Of a stretch of 64,000 bases of DNA, positions 1 to 10,849 are shown piece after piece. Made by a program: the position numbers and the translations under genes. The stretch is from assembly GCA_907163375.1 (NCBI GenBank), contig CAJQUW010007273.1:363001-427000 (forward strand), written 5' to 3'. The notes below the pieces were generated by a model. That model was not told where the DNA came from. It searched no databases and worked only from the letters and a program-made list of their open reading frames with translations. Each line of letters starts with the position of its first letter. The stretch's first letter is position 1. Origin of the DNA: Prostheceraeus crozeri (Eukaryota > Platyhelminthes > Polycladida > Euryleptidae).

Positions 1-3000
1 TAAGAAGAAGCAGAATTAGTGAAGAGAATAAATAAAAAAGGAAAAACAGCAGTAATATCAGCAGATGAGAAAGAGAACGGAAAAAGAAGAAGAAATGATG
101 GGATAAAGAAGAGCCACCTCTATGTAATTAACATTCTCAAAACATCCAATTTCGACTCGAGCCAGATGCGCACATCATGTCTCTGCTTTTCACGTCGTAT
201 TGTTTCAAATTGTCTCGTTATCGCAATATAACGTAAACTTGGTTCGAAGTTTCAATGTTGACGGCTTGCCTGACAAGGTCGGAGATTGTTATGACCTGCT
301 TATCATCGGTATGAAAGTTTTCAACGGTTGTTCACGCTGATAGCGTCTAGAATTTATCTCATTTAAGAACCGCAAACGAACTGTCTTTTGGCGCGGGGAC
401 AGATGGGAAAGAAGATAAACAGTGTGCAGGAGAATCAACCAAGTGATGAAAAGAACGAAATTCCAACGGTAAAAGATGCATGGAAAATTGAAAAAGTTCG
501 AAATTTCAGAGAATTAAACATGAGAGACAACATTGATAGGAGGATTCCAACAAATTGAAAGAAAACACAGATGAAAGGTGAAAGCAGGCACTTTTTATCA
601 AATGCTATGAGCGACAGATAATATGTTTTAACCATAGGAGGATCCCAAACTAAAGCAAGTTGTAAGCAATTGAATAAATAACACAATCTATTCTAGTTTA
701 TTAAATTTAGTTCAAGTTTGTCCCCCATTTAGCGATGGGCACATTACAGGGAAATGTTAAAAGAAAATACAAAATACAAGAAATTATAAAAGCTATGTGT
801 TCTGCCTACTGGCAGCATAGCTAATAAAGAATAATTAAATCGTTCATGCAAACTGTGGGAGAATTCGGTAATTTCTTGTATTAAGGGAGTTGTTTCTGAC
901 AAAAAGACAACGAAGGGGATCGATGATTCGGAGGTGACATAAAATGACAGATTCATTTTCGTTTCAAGAGATGTAGATCGAGTATAAACAGATTTTATCG
1001 CAGATGGTGACTAATAGCAGTTTCCTTTTTGAACTATTTTACTACGATTTCTGCAGAGAAATAGTAACATGAACATAATTGTTATCAAACCAAAATCGTA
1101 AGATAGAATATTTATTGAATATTGAATTCGAATTGAATATTGGAGTTTTCAATTAGTATTCAATTTTAGAGGAGTCTCAATATATTTTTATATGCCGACT
1201 ACTCGAAGGCATTCAAATGAATGTAGCAAAATAGCCTTTTTAGTTATTGGATAATTGTCGATTCGCGAGATATTTTTTCAAATACGAAATTGATTTACAA
1301 ATATCAGCAGAGATATACTATTTCTAGGCACTACGTAAGAATTACTGGAGACCCAACAGCAATGTTTCATGAGCTCCTCTCGTCTCCGAACATTTATGTT
1401 CAGATATTTAATGCAATTATTTGCCGTCTCAGTGTATTTAGTATAGTAGAAGCAGTGCTTTATTTGATAATGAATGAAAATCAAAATTAACAATTGCGTT
1501 GGTTCTCATGCAAAGACAAAATGCATCACAAAAGGAAAAAAGTTTTATCGAGCAATAGTGTGGGAAAAATAACTGTAAAACTTAAAGTTGTGGATAAGGA
1601 ACCGCGCATGAATTTGAATAAAATATGATGAGGATTTTCACAGGATTCTTGAGTATACGATAACTAAGCAAATACAACGTTTGGCGATGTTTTCAGCCGA
1701 GCAGTTGCACTAGGCTGAGACTTGATTCCAGACTTGATATCACGCCTACAATTCACGCCATCAGCTAGAACCCAAATTCCGATTTTTCATTGCTTCAAAT
1801 CATTTGTCCAGATGTTCTTTGTTTTTAGTATTTCAGTTCTAAGCTTCTGCTTGATGGCATTATACTTCGTGGAAGGGACAGAAATCAGCAACATTTTATG
1901 AAAGGAATATTTTTGTTTATTTTATGTGGAATGCTTGATTCGCTCACTAGCTCATGAAAAAACATTAGATTTTGAAGTCAACTTCAAAAGAGACCAGTGT
2001 GTCCTACATTTCCTTGGAATATCTTTCTGGGCTTCCTACCATGTCTTTCGCAGACTGTAGGAGAACTTGGAGGATATCCTTGTTCTATTTCGCTCTAACT
2101 GCAAAAGTGCTTTAAAGTTTTTATTTTCCTTATTATCTTATTAATTACGGGACAAATGAATCAATCAAATTTTTTGCAGCGCAACAAACTTAACATACAG
2201 TAGCTGATTTACTACTTTCAGAACTATCCAGAAGAATAATTTGTCACATATCGGTCAGATACTTGTCACACATGTATGTGACAGGTTCGTCATATTGCGG
2301 CATACTATGGTAGTGGCATTTCTCAAGTTGATCCATCACATATTCCGCCACAACATTATTTACAGTGTAGAGCAAATAACCAGCTCATGCAATGCAAATA
2401 GAAGCCAGTCTTGAAATTCTATACCTTCTCCTCGGCTTCATATCTTTTTCTGATGCCTACCTTTTTCATCTGTTCATGCATAAGCCTTTTCGAATTTAGG
2501 ACACTTCAACAAGTTATATTTTTCAGATATTGATTTTCCATTACTTCACCAATCTTGATGTGAAATAGAAAACGTGACTTGCAGTTCAGTGTTACATTTT
2601 GTCCTTAATACATGTACGATGCAAACTTGAACTGAAATTATCTATAATGCGTTTTTGCTTTCTCAAGACTATCAATGATAGAATTGCATTTAAAATCAAA
2701 TGATTATGATAACCTGAAAAAGCAGGACATTTTCATTAAGTTCTCTCTTTTCCATGTAAAACATGAAATTTCAAAGATTTCCTGTTGAGTGTCTACTTTG
2801 ACTTAATAATAATGTGAACAGCTTTAGTCATTCTGTCAGACGATGCAATTTGAAGAGGCTGACAAAGTTGATTTATAATGTAGTCAGCAGTGATTTGTTT
2901 ATTTTATTTCTGAATTATTCCCTGTACAATGTCGTCTCGTATGGCAGAAAGACAGGTAGACTGCGGCAAAAATGGATCGAACCGAACGAAAATCAGATTT

Positions 3001-3629
3001 AGAAAATCCTATTACAATATAAAGATGACGTTGCACTGAAGAATCAAAGGACTGCCGTTGAAGCATATTCAAGCGTCCTTGTAATTGAAGTTACTCCTGT
3101 ATAGCTTTTCTAGTAGCTACTTGTTAAATGACAGTACATACACCAAAATAGGAGCAATATATGCAATAATTTGATGACATACAGTTAAAAGATTTGTCGC
3201 ATGGAAGAAATGCAAAAAATGAATACATGGTACTCTGTTTGTAACCAAGTTTGTGCCTTGCAATAAAGTTTAGACAAATGAGCAATTTTATTCATATTGT
3301 CATCACATACTGTTCACATACATATTTTCAGTCAGTGCAGACGAGTATTATACACGTTATTCTCTCAATCTGTGAAGGCAATCTGTCATGATATGAAAAA
3401 TGTCGCAGGGCAATATCTTTTATCCTCGCCCTTGTGGGAGAGCAAGATAAATTTTCATAGAAATATTCATATTCTCACATTGGGTGCATTGGTTTTGGAC
3501 ATTTGCCATAGATTTAGAGGATACGCTATTCTATCAATCCAGCAGGCAAGAAAATCGTAGAAATCCGAGGCAGCGAAGTGGACGAGGATTTTTACATTTT
3601 CTTGCCTATCTGGCTTCATACATTGTAAA
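1..3629. other. AT-rich stretch without recognised gene
   Basis: I read both strands and found no ORF with a recognisable domain, no paired terminal repeats and no RNA gene. The short ORFs present have the composition expected of random AT-rich DNA. This is most simply intergenic or intronic sequence. Confidence 0.5.
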
Positions 3630-3780
3630 TCGCTCAATACCAATCACATACGAAGGATGCATACCAAAATATTTTTTGGTATATTTCTGTATTCTCTTGG
3701 TATATATTTGTATGCTTTTCGTATTTTATTTCAAATGTGGTATGCTTTTCATACTAAAGCCATACCAGCACTATGTTAAA
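3630..3780. repeat. CATACGAA/CATACCAA-rich tract, first block
   Basis: The words CATACGAA, CATACCAA, GGTATA and TTCGTAT recur on both strands at irregular spacing. The phrase ATACCAATCACATACGAA seen here recurs almost exactly in the second block near 4462. The tract looks like a decayed short-motif repeat or a fragmented inverted-repeat element. No coding function is apparent. Confidence 0.4.
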
Positions 3781-4309
3781 AGAAAGCATAAATCATGTCC
3801 AAAGTATGTTGATTTAAGGCCTTTTGTCAATAAAGATCACACTAATGTTACCACTGTTTTGTAAGTAGTGAGATAATGACATGCAAGAGTCAAACTTACA
3901 ATGCTGAATTCGATTTTAATACACGTAAGTGTAAGGCAGTTCATGAATAATAAATAAGTATTCAACCATCAACAATTACGCATTATGTAATTTTTGAAAT
4001 GAAGCATATTATCAATCCGAAATAAAAACACATTATAATTCATGAAGTATAGTTATGCTTGAGATATATAAGACAACATGATTGTACGAAAAATATGGTT
4101 TGAATGAATTGATGTTTATCAACTTGGCTCATAAAGTAAAGCTAACTAAACTTCTTGTTAATGTTGCTAGACTAGTAGCAACGACGACAATCTCGTGGGG
4201 CATAAACTTTCTAATCTAGTTAAAAATCACTGTATCAAACAAAAAATATTCACGACTGGTATTGCCGAAAAAAGTTATTTGACAGTAGTATGTAATACAT
4301 ATATTTTTT
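3781..4309. other. spacer, nothing recognised
   Basis: AT-rich sequence between the two CATACGAA-rich blocks. I see no gene, paired repeat or terminus in it. Confidence 0.4.
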
Positions 4310-4605
4310 TGCTATGTGACTTAAAGCTGCACATACGAAATGCATACTAGAGGCATACAAATAAGAATGAATTTGCATCGGGTCTCGTATATAAAGCATA
4401 CCAACAACACGTATTTCAGTGTAAAACAGCCAATCACAGATAGAATGGTTCGTATCGCTACATACCAATCACATACGAAAGTGAGATGTCGTATGAAAAA
4501 CATACCAGATCTCTGTAAACATACGAGAATCTCGTAACAGATGTTAGTTTCAAATTGCATGTGATTTTGGTATATGTTTGTATGTAACTTTCGTATCCAG
4601 CGATT
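4310..4605. repeat. CATACGAA/CATACCAA-rich tract, second block
   Basis: A dense second block of the motif seen at 3630-3780, with CATACGAAA, GCATACCAA, CATACCAG, GTATATGTTTGTATG and TTTCGTAT on both strands. The mix of forward and inverted copies suggests a degenerated palindromic repeat. ORFs crossing it are by-products of the motif. Confidence 0.4.
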
Positions 4606-4703
4606 TGCAGTGTAGAATACCTATTTTCACATCTTTGTGATAGAAATGTTTAATCTATTTCTAGTAATATTAATCGAACTTATACAGAAAGATCTAGATA
4701 TTT

Positions 4704-4924
4704 TTTTGATAAAAGGAAATGAAATTAATTCATCTTCCGACGCACAGACAGCTTGTTTTTACCTCGTAATATATATTTCGGTGCTCTTCTCAATCAGATT
4801 TTTAATTTACAATGCAAATCAAAAATCTGATTGAGAAAGGCGGTTCGCCGAAATATATCTTGCGAAGTAAACCAAACTGTCTGTGCGTCGGAGGATAAAT
4901 TAACTTCATTTCCTTTTATCAAAA
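4704..4924. mobile_element. 220-bp hairpin MITE-like element
   Basis: Two arms of about 100 bp (4704-4803 and 4821-4924) are near-complete inverted repeats separated by a loop of less than 20 bp. The outer ends read TTTTGATAAAAGG and CCTTTTATCAAAA, and the inner ends read TCAATCAGATTTTT and AAAAATCTGATTGA. The structure is that of a fold-back MITE. It has no coding capacity, and I could not identify a target-site duplication with confidence, so the superfamily is unknown. Confidence 0.65.
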
Positions 4925-5811
4925 TGTTAAATCTATAATCAAGAAAAAGACATTAAAGCCCAGTAATGGTACCATGTCTTATACATAGCAAACTTCATAG
5001 CACTCAAAGAGATCTAAGTGCAGTTGATATCTACATGGACACGTAGAAATGATAAAAGGTACAAATTGACTAACTTGATAAAAGAGCAATTCTTTAAAGT
5101 GCAGCTTAAGTTAGAGGAATACTCCCTTCCTTCAAATTCATTTTGAAACTCAATCTGCTCCGCTCTGGTGTCGACGACCATCTAGAATTTGCATATTAGA
5201 AGATCAACTTGATGTTTCAGATATGTGGTAAATTAGGTTGTTAAATTCTTTTGATTATTTTGTTCGGGGTTGTTCATTTTACGCCCCTTTGGATCGATTA
5301 TTGATTCAGGTGATTCAGGTGATGAATATTCCTCAGACATTGCTCAGAATTCCTCAGAGTTCGGACATCTCTGCGGTTCAAATACTGGAATTATTGTTTG
5401 TTGAAATACTGGAAGTTTTGCTCAAGCCGTCTCGTGTCAGTATTCATTCATATACTCATTCAAAACATTTTTACTTACATCCATCTGTTGCGAATACCAA
5501 ACTTAAGCTCTAAATTTTACATATTGACCAGATTTAAGATATAAGTGTTCATTACAACTCCGGTAACCGAAGTGATCGATTATTTGAAAGAATGGCTCTT
5601 GTTGTAATACCAAAACAGTTCTTGCGTAAAAGATACAGATCCAATAATCGCATACCTTCAGATTCAATAGCACAATATTGATTATTTTTAGCCGTCATCT
5701 GTCAATTTTTCATTGGTACCTCCATTTATGACATCGATTACTACGAGTAGTTGTCCATAGACACTGTAGGACATCAGGTCTGCTACAAATCATCAATGCG
5801 ATGATGATAAG
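4925..5811. other. AT-rich stretch, nothing recognised
   Basis: No gene recognised. A short internally repetitive part around 5310-5400 (ATTCAGGTGATTCAGGTGATG and repeated CCTCAGA words) keeps a frame open for 91 codons by repetition only. Confidence 0.4.
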
Positions 5812-6072
5812 TCAATGAGAGAGAATCACAATGTCGCAAGTTGGTCGAATTGGTGCATTCAGGTCATACTGCAATGGCAGTGGTAAAAATGTTAAAGCTT
5901 TACTTTCTCTAATGAGTTCACAAACAGAAATGAAATTTTCACCATTACTGTAACATTCACAGATGACTATGACTTGAATGCAGCTTGTTGACGTTATAAA
6001 CACTTCATCATGTCTATGGAAATAACACATTTGCAATGCATAATTATGGATATCCAAAGTCATAGATTTCAT
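5812..6072 (-). CDS. unassigned 86-codon ORF beside hairpin cluster
   Basis: This ORF starts at an ATG and encodes 86 residues. The composition is mixed and not low-complexity, but I recognise no domain. A perfect hairpin (6152-6203) lies just upstream on the same strand, between this ORF and the next 86-codon ORF (6177-6437). It could be chance, an exon, or a gene of an integrated element. There are no homologues I can name, so it is kept only as a weak candidate. Confidence 0.15.
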   Translation of the reverse strand: MKSMTLDIHNYALQMCYFHRHDEVFITSTSCIQVIVICECYSNGENFISVCELIRESKALTFLPLPLQYDLNAPIRPTCDIVILSH

Positions 6073-6151
6073 AGAAAATACTGGACTTTAATGTCATTTT
6101 CATTTCCTATGCAGATCTATGCATAAAAAAATACAGCTATGTTTTGAGGGC

Positions 6152-6203
6152 GTCAATGGCAAATTAGAGGGCCGCGTTAGCGGCCCGACAATTTGCCATT
6201 GAC
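6152..6203. repeat. perfect two-stage hairpin
   Basis: The outer stem is 14 bp (GTCAATGGCAAATT at 6152-6165 with its exact complement at 6190-6203). The inner stem is 7 bp (GGGCCGC/GCGGCCC) around a GTTA loop. It separates two minus-strand 86-codon ORFs and would fold strongly in RNA as well as DNA. Confidence 0.75.
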
Positions 6204-6437
6204 AGCCCGAAAAATGTAGATGTCATAATCATTGTATACCATGTTGCGAGATATTTCTATGGTTTCATTTCCAGGCCATGAATTTTCCGGGCCGTTAATG
6301 AATTTCTGGGCATTATCAAAGATATCAGTCTTATATACATGGTATACAATGCCCAGTAAAAGAAACAGGTTTGTAATAACAATAATAACCATTGTTACGG
6401 AGTAAGTAGGTCTGTCAGCCGATATTTCACGTGTCAT
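6177..6437 (-). CDS. unassigned small single-pass membrane protein ORF
   Basis: An 86-codon ORF from an ATG. Residues about 13-35 form one strongly hydrophobic segment (core VTMVIIVITNLFLLLGIVY) suited to a transmembrane helix, followed by a polar part with an N-glycosylation sequon (NET). A TATATAAA word lies 17-24 bases upstream of the ATG (6454-6461). The 3' end runs into the perfect hairpin 6152-6203, and other hairpins lie upstream. I recognise no family. It may be a real small membrane protein of an inserted element or only an open frame in hairpin-rich DNA. Confidence 0.25.
   Translation of the reverse strand: MTREISADRPTYSVTMVIIVITNLFLLLGIVYHVYKTDIFDNAQKFINGPENSWPGNETIEISRNMVYNDYDIYIFRAVNGKLSGR
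6231..6357. repeat. inverted-repeat pair inside hairpin cluster
   Basis: ATTGTATACCAT at 6231-6242 is exactly repeated in inverted form at 6339-6350. A second overlapping pair, CTGGGCATT near 6306 and AATGCCCAG ending at 6356, nests within it. These belong to the same hairpin-rich cluster as the neighbouring palindromes. Confidence 0.55.
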
Positions 6438-6471
6438 TTTTCTATGAAAATCGTTTATATATCTCCAATTC

Positions 6472-6589
6472 CAAATTAGACGGGCGTAATTGCATGATTA
6501 AGGCCGTCTAATTTGCTATGTAATACCATTGAGGTAGGAGCATTTCACCGTCCTACCTCAATACTGGCTTCCTAGGGCACTAACGTGCC
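6472..6589. repeat. run of three adjacent hairpins
   Basis: Three palindromes follow one another: CAAATTAGACGG (6472-6483) with 6504-6515; ATTGAGGTAGGA (6528-6539) with TCCTACCTCAAT (6551-6562); and GGCACTAACGTGCC (6576-6589). Parts of the first share the words CAAATTAGA and GGCC with the hairpin at 6152, so the cluster seems to have a common origin. Confidence 0.6.
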
Positions 6590-6609
6590 ATCGGATTTTT
6601 GCAATTAAA

Positions 6610-7143
6610 GCCCTATATCAATGGCCATTATTCTTATATTAACACTGCTATTGTTGAAAGTAGACATCGAGATTTGCCATAGAAATTATATTCACAAAAC
6701 AAATGAAAATGCTCTACATTGCTGCCCGAAAAGATCTATGTTAATGATATGATACGTAATTGAAGTGGACTGTGTATCAATGCCATGAATTCACAATTAT
6801 ACGCTAACTGAGACTTATAAAATATCTTTCACATGCAAAGATACACATTTTATCATTGCGAGATACATTGCTGCCTACATTTTTCAACTTTGTACCGTAG
6901 CTAAATTACACAGAATATAGAGTGACGGATGTTTCTGGTGGTAGACATATTTGCACACATCTGAAATAGCAGAAAAAATAATATGAAACTTTGCAGATCA
7001 GCTTTAAATCCTTTAAAATCTTGAATGATTTTGAAAATACATTTTTCACACTTAAAACTTATTAGACAGAAAGACATTTTTATTTAAACTCGGTGATTTT
7101 CATGAATTTCACTATAATATCTGGATTTTAGAAGTACAGGTGA
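6610..7143. other. AT-rich stretch, nothing recognised
   Basis: No gene, repeat pair or terminus recognised between the hairpin cluster and the exon-like block at 7144. Confidence 0.4.
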
Positions 7144-7368
7144 TTAAAGACGGATAACATCCATCATCTCCTCGTCCATCCCTGCATTCACCAGAGATTC
7201 CCCGAGCATTCTTCAATAACTCCTTTTTCTTTGATCTCGATGAGTGATGGAATACTTTCGACAAGATAAACATTTCCCAGTCTGCGAACAATTTTCCCTC
7301 GGCGCAACTTTTTTATGTTTGATTTATCATCACAAATGGGGAAGTGTTCCATTTGAACAAGATTTGAC
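7144..7368 (-). pseudogene. exon-like block C, possible 3' exon with frame change
   Basis: After a pyrimidine-rich stretch ending in AG (7369-7370), a minus-strand frame reads about 60 codons with protein-like composition, including KLRRGKIVRRLGNVYLVES and IPSLIEIKEKGVIEE, to a TGA at 7188. The +1 frame then continues sensibly (ESLVNAGMDEEMMDVIRL) to a TAA at 7144. This suggests either a frameshift in a decayed last exon or an alternative splice. I recognise no family. It lies on the same strand as, and downstream of, the blocks at 7801-8376, so all three may be pieces of one gene. Confidence 0.35.
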
Positions 7369-7800
7369 CTCGAATACAAGAAAAATCATCGCTCGCTCAT
7401 CATCCAAGTTTTGTTCAGCATCAAGCTAAGGTTTCAGCCTTAGGAATCTTTATGATTTCAATGCACGATATTAAAAGGAATTTGAGAAATCCTTTGAATG
7501 TCTATGACTCGATGAAACTTGTCAGAAGAAAACAACTGTCAGGTAAATGTGGATGGCGATGAATAAATCAACTTATGACAGTTGACGTGGAGAATTTATA
7601 GGCAGGGAATACAAAGAGAAAATTGACAGATGCTCAGAGGATATCAAAACGGGAAGGATTTTAACGTTTCAAATGCCATTCTATAAATTTTGTGAAAACA
7701 TATCATATCGAAACCGGTGGGTTCCATTGCTAAATTGTTGGTTAAAATGATTCCGTGTTCTTTATGATATATTTATACAGTGACAGCTGCTTCCGCTGAT
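7369..7800. other. possible intron
   Basis: AT-rich sequence between two exon-like blocks of the minus strand. It has no ORF or repeat I can name, and would be an intron if the blocks form one gene. Confidence 0.25.
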
Positions 7801-8203
7801 TCATAACGAATGACAAAAATAAATAATAGATAATAATTGTCGGTTTAATGGAGTGTCCTTGTATGCCTGCATCCATTGTAGCATATCACGGTCTCCATGG
7901 ACGGTGCAGGGCTGGTGTTGATTTGGTGCTGGATGGATTGGGCTAGATTGAAGCTGCTCTGGGTCCCATTTCGCAGCTTCGGGTGTATCTTTTACCTGAA
8001 TCGAAACGACTCGAAACTACTTCTGTGGATACATGCGACAATTTGGATCTGATAGATGAGCAAAAAATGTACCCTTTTCATCAATCTTTTCACGCACATT
8101 GTGTCCCTTTGAGAACAATTTGGCCAGCATTTTGTAATTCAATGCAGTTCTAATGCCACCATTCCCAACCTCGTATGATGCAGAGAACGCTCGCAAATTG
8201 TAT
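7801..8203 (-). pseudogene. exon-like block B with one in-frame TAG
   Basis: A TTTCAG acceptor-like site (8204-8209) precedes a minus-strand frame that looks coding: AFSASYEVGNGGIRTALNYK, then KLFSKGHNVREKIDEKGTFF, to a TAG at 8017. The same frame stays open after the TAG for about 70 codons, including KDTPEAAKWDPEQLQ and HGDRDMLQWMQAY, to a TGA at 7801. A donor-like CAG/GTAAAAG occurs just after the TAG. It may be a real last exon with an open 3' UTR, an exon spliced at that donor, or a pseudogene with a nonsense mutation. No family recognised. Confidence 0.4.
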
Positions 8204-8259
8204 CTGAAACTTCGTTTTTCAAAAATAATTTATGTATGAAAGAGTTAAACTTACGTAGA

Positions 8260-8376
8260 TTACGTAGTACACCAATTTTCATGCACTATTTCACAGAAAT
8301 CACCTATGGGAATTTCCGTTCGATAAAAATCCATTCCCATTGCAACATCATACATTGCCGCGAGAATTCTGGCGAC
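8260..8376 (-). CDS. exon-like block A, partial host gene candidate
   Basis: An acceptor-like TTTTGGTAG (AG at 8377-8378) is followed on the minus strand by a frame reading VARILAAMYDVAMGMDFYR and TEIPIGDFCEIVHEN, which ends at a TAA (8260-8262). Possible GT donors lie inside (for example at 8302-8303). Block B follows less than 100 bases downstream on the same strand. The composition is protein-like, but I recognise no domain, so this is an exon candidate and not an assigned gene. Confidence 0.35.
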   Translation of the reverse strand, partial: VARILAAMYDVAMGMDFYRTEIPIGDFCEIVHENWCTT

Positions 8377-9601
8377 CTACCAAAAGTAGTACCGTTAAAT
8401 GTAGTTACTGTATTTAGCGAATACCCACAGAAATCAATTTAATATGCTAATGGCCCATCTCACATCATTACACCACATTGATCTATTTCTTATTTGCCTT
8501 CAATCAAATGGATTTTAAAAAATTGACAGCTGATAATTTCCTTGACACTTTTTATAAAGTGTTTTGCGCTATAAATTGGAAATCTAATATCTCAAGCCGA
8601 AAAATTACGGTTGGATTTCTTTCAATTTAGTTCTTAATCTTGTAAACGGCTCCTCTCACGACATCAGTTGTGTGTTATGCGGTCGGAATCCAAGCAGTTC
8701 ACAGGAATTTATCATGGGAAACTATCAAGACAAGAAGGCGAAAAAGTATGTGAATTAAATGAGCATGAAAAACTTAAAGAACAAGGAAAAAGAGCAACGC
8801 AGAGAATACATCAATAAAATTGAAAATTTACCTGATTCTTGGAATGCTCACCAGCAACTACATAAAGAAATTAAGAAACACAAAAAATTTAACATTTAAT
8901 CATCAGTAGCATTCACGAAGCTTTTCTTTAGCTTCTTGGTGAATTTGAGCTTCCAAGCTTTTTTGACTAAAGCAAGGAAAAGCGTATGTACACTTCACGT
9001 CAAAATTTCTGCTCTGCAGTCTGCACGCGTCTGAAATTTCCTGTTCACACTACATGAACTTTTTCAGTCCAACCAGCTACGTCTAACACGAGAGTAGTAC
9101 GAAATTCATTTCCCGTATTAATTATCAATCAATGCCAAACAGTAGTTCAATGGAGGCGGTCCAACAGAATTTGGAATTTGCAAAGTATTTGAATTGGATT
9201 AAAGGTTCAGTAATTGATGTCAAAGGGCTGTAGAACTGCTTATCATATAAAGAATTGTTTATCATGCTGCTCTGAAATCATGGTTACATGAACTGAAGCA
9301 AATTTTGCTTGAATTCTATCATTCCTCAATGTGTTAACTTGTAAAATTCTATCTTTAATTGCCTTGCACGGGAGAAAATTCCTTTTTGCTACTATGATGA
9401 TTTCCATTTTTGCATAGTAGTAAACATTTTTCATTTTAGAGAAAAAATGAGAACACTTCCTTGGTATGGCGACGTTTTTGATTAATATGACACAAGTGAA
9501 AATAAAAATGTGAAAACCGCCCGACGTTTATTCATGGACAAACTGTCATTGGCAATCGATGGTTTAAATATCAAAAGTGACACCTCATCAATTCGTGTTT
9601 C
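8377..9601. other. mostly non-coding; two short plus-strand frames
   Basis: No recognised gene. Two short plus-strand frames have protein-like composition: 8759-8899 (Lys/Glu-rich, containing KIENLPDSWNAHQQLHKEI) and 9132-9233 (33 codons, containing EAVQQNLEFAKYLNWIKG). Neither is long enough to assign; they may be relic exons or chance. Confidence 0.3.
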
Positions 9602-10107
9602 CTATTCATGGATGGACAATGGATCCATCCTGATGTAATTCGCTTCAGCCATCCTAGTATAAATAGGGTGGCTGAAGCGATCGATGATATTGACAGCAAA
9701 GTAAAAGAGCGATCAGAATGATGTAGGACAATATGATCTGAGATGGCTCTCGTACTGTCTAGAGCTTCTACGATGTTCAGCAAAACGGACGCCGAAGAGT
9801 CGATTCGTAGATCCAATATAAGACTCATTGCACAATCTGCACGTAAATCGACATCCAACATAGCACATGCTACAATTATAATAATACTATATTAATTATA
9901 TTAATTTATTATATTATGAAGCGCTTGACAAACTTTGCAGTCACATTTTTCAGTGTAACTAAAATTGAAATTGCTGTAATTTTGATACCGGGTTGATTTG
10001 TTATTTTTCAATTTGTTAGCGCCTGGACAACGGTTTTCTAGATATTTGTAACTATTGCTAACGAAGTTCAATTTTGTATGAGACGGTACCCAGCTATCCA
10101 TATGCAT
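9602..10107 (-). pseudogene. GIY-YIG endonuclease relic, Penelope-like
   Basis: Read on the minus strand, the part 9602-9870 contains CRLCNESYIG followed by STNRLFGVRFAEHRRS, which matches the GIY-YIG nuclease core pattern C-x2-C-x3-YIG-x-T-x-R-x3-x-R-x2-EH. Further on comes AEANYIRMDPLSIHE, the position of the C-terminal Glu of the domain, ending at TAG (9602-9604). An in-frame TGA interrupts it near 9718. Upstream (9901-10107) is a frame ending in CDCKVCQAL, like the Cys-rich linker before GIY-YIG in Penelope-like elements, separated by an AT-rich run with stops. I infer a decayed 3' end of a Penelope-like retroelement; no reverse transcriptase is visible upstream. Confidence 0.6.
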
Positions 10108-10849
10108 ATAATTGCGGGAAATTATATCTATTAACTATTCAGAACTGACATTTATTTCTATTTCTGCAAAACGCAAACTGTCTCTGGTAAGTATTTGAAC
10201 TGTCAGTAGTCGGAACTTCGGAAGGAAAGAACTCAAACGCTTTCTGCTCAAATTTTCACATAAATACTTAAATTTTTCATGTTTTGTCTTCCATTTGATG
10301 ATGCAGAATGTGTGCGCCAAAATTTTTGAGCAACGCAATTTCACAGTATGGTCTCTTTAAAGCTAATGACACTTTTTCTTAACCTTAAGAAATACAATTA
10401 CACATTTAATGGATGTCATCAATTGTTCTATCTATCTTATCTTTTTATCTGTTTCCTGGTCAAATTTTCTAAATGTAAATAAAATCTGACATAAACGCTA
10501 GCTTTGTTAGCCTGTCTTGTCTTGTAGGCCTGCATTTGCGAAATCGTTAAAGACATTGCAACGCGTCCGGACAACAATGTAAAGAGTTCAGATACCACCA
10601 ATAAAGACAAAGTACCTTACTCCTGTGTTACTGAGAGATAATGGTATGGTGCCTGTATACAGGAATGTACGATCTCCAAGAGGAAATTGTGTTATCACTA
10701 TTAGATGAGGAAGGACAATTTCCAAAACTCCTTTAATAAAATAGGGCACCACATACTGAGTGTAATTGTACACTTTTGAAGTCAGCTACCCCAGCACCTT
10801 CCAAATCGATGGAAAAGAAGGCGTGGTCTTGTCGAGGACCACCTCGTTA
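10108..10849. other. stretch without recognised gene
   Basis: I looked here for reverse transcriptase motifs that should precede the GIY-YIG relic on the minus strand and found none. Nothing else is recognised. Confidence 0.4.

Noticed and set aside
3297..3864. Overlapping plus-strand ORFs as exons
   Set aside because: They run into the CATACCAA-rich tract, have no known motif, and the open frame is explained by composition.
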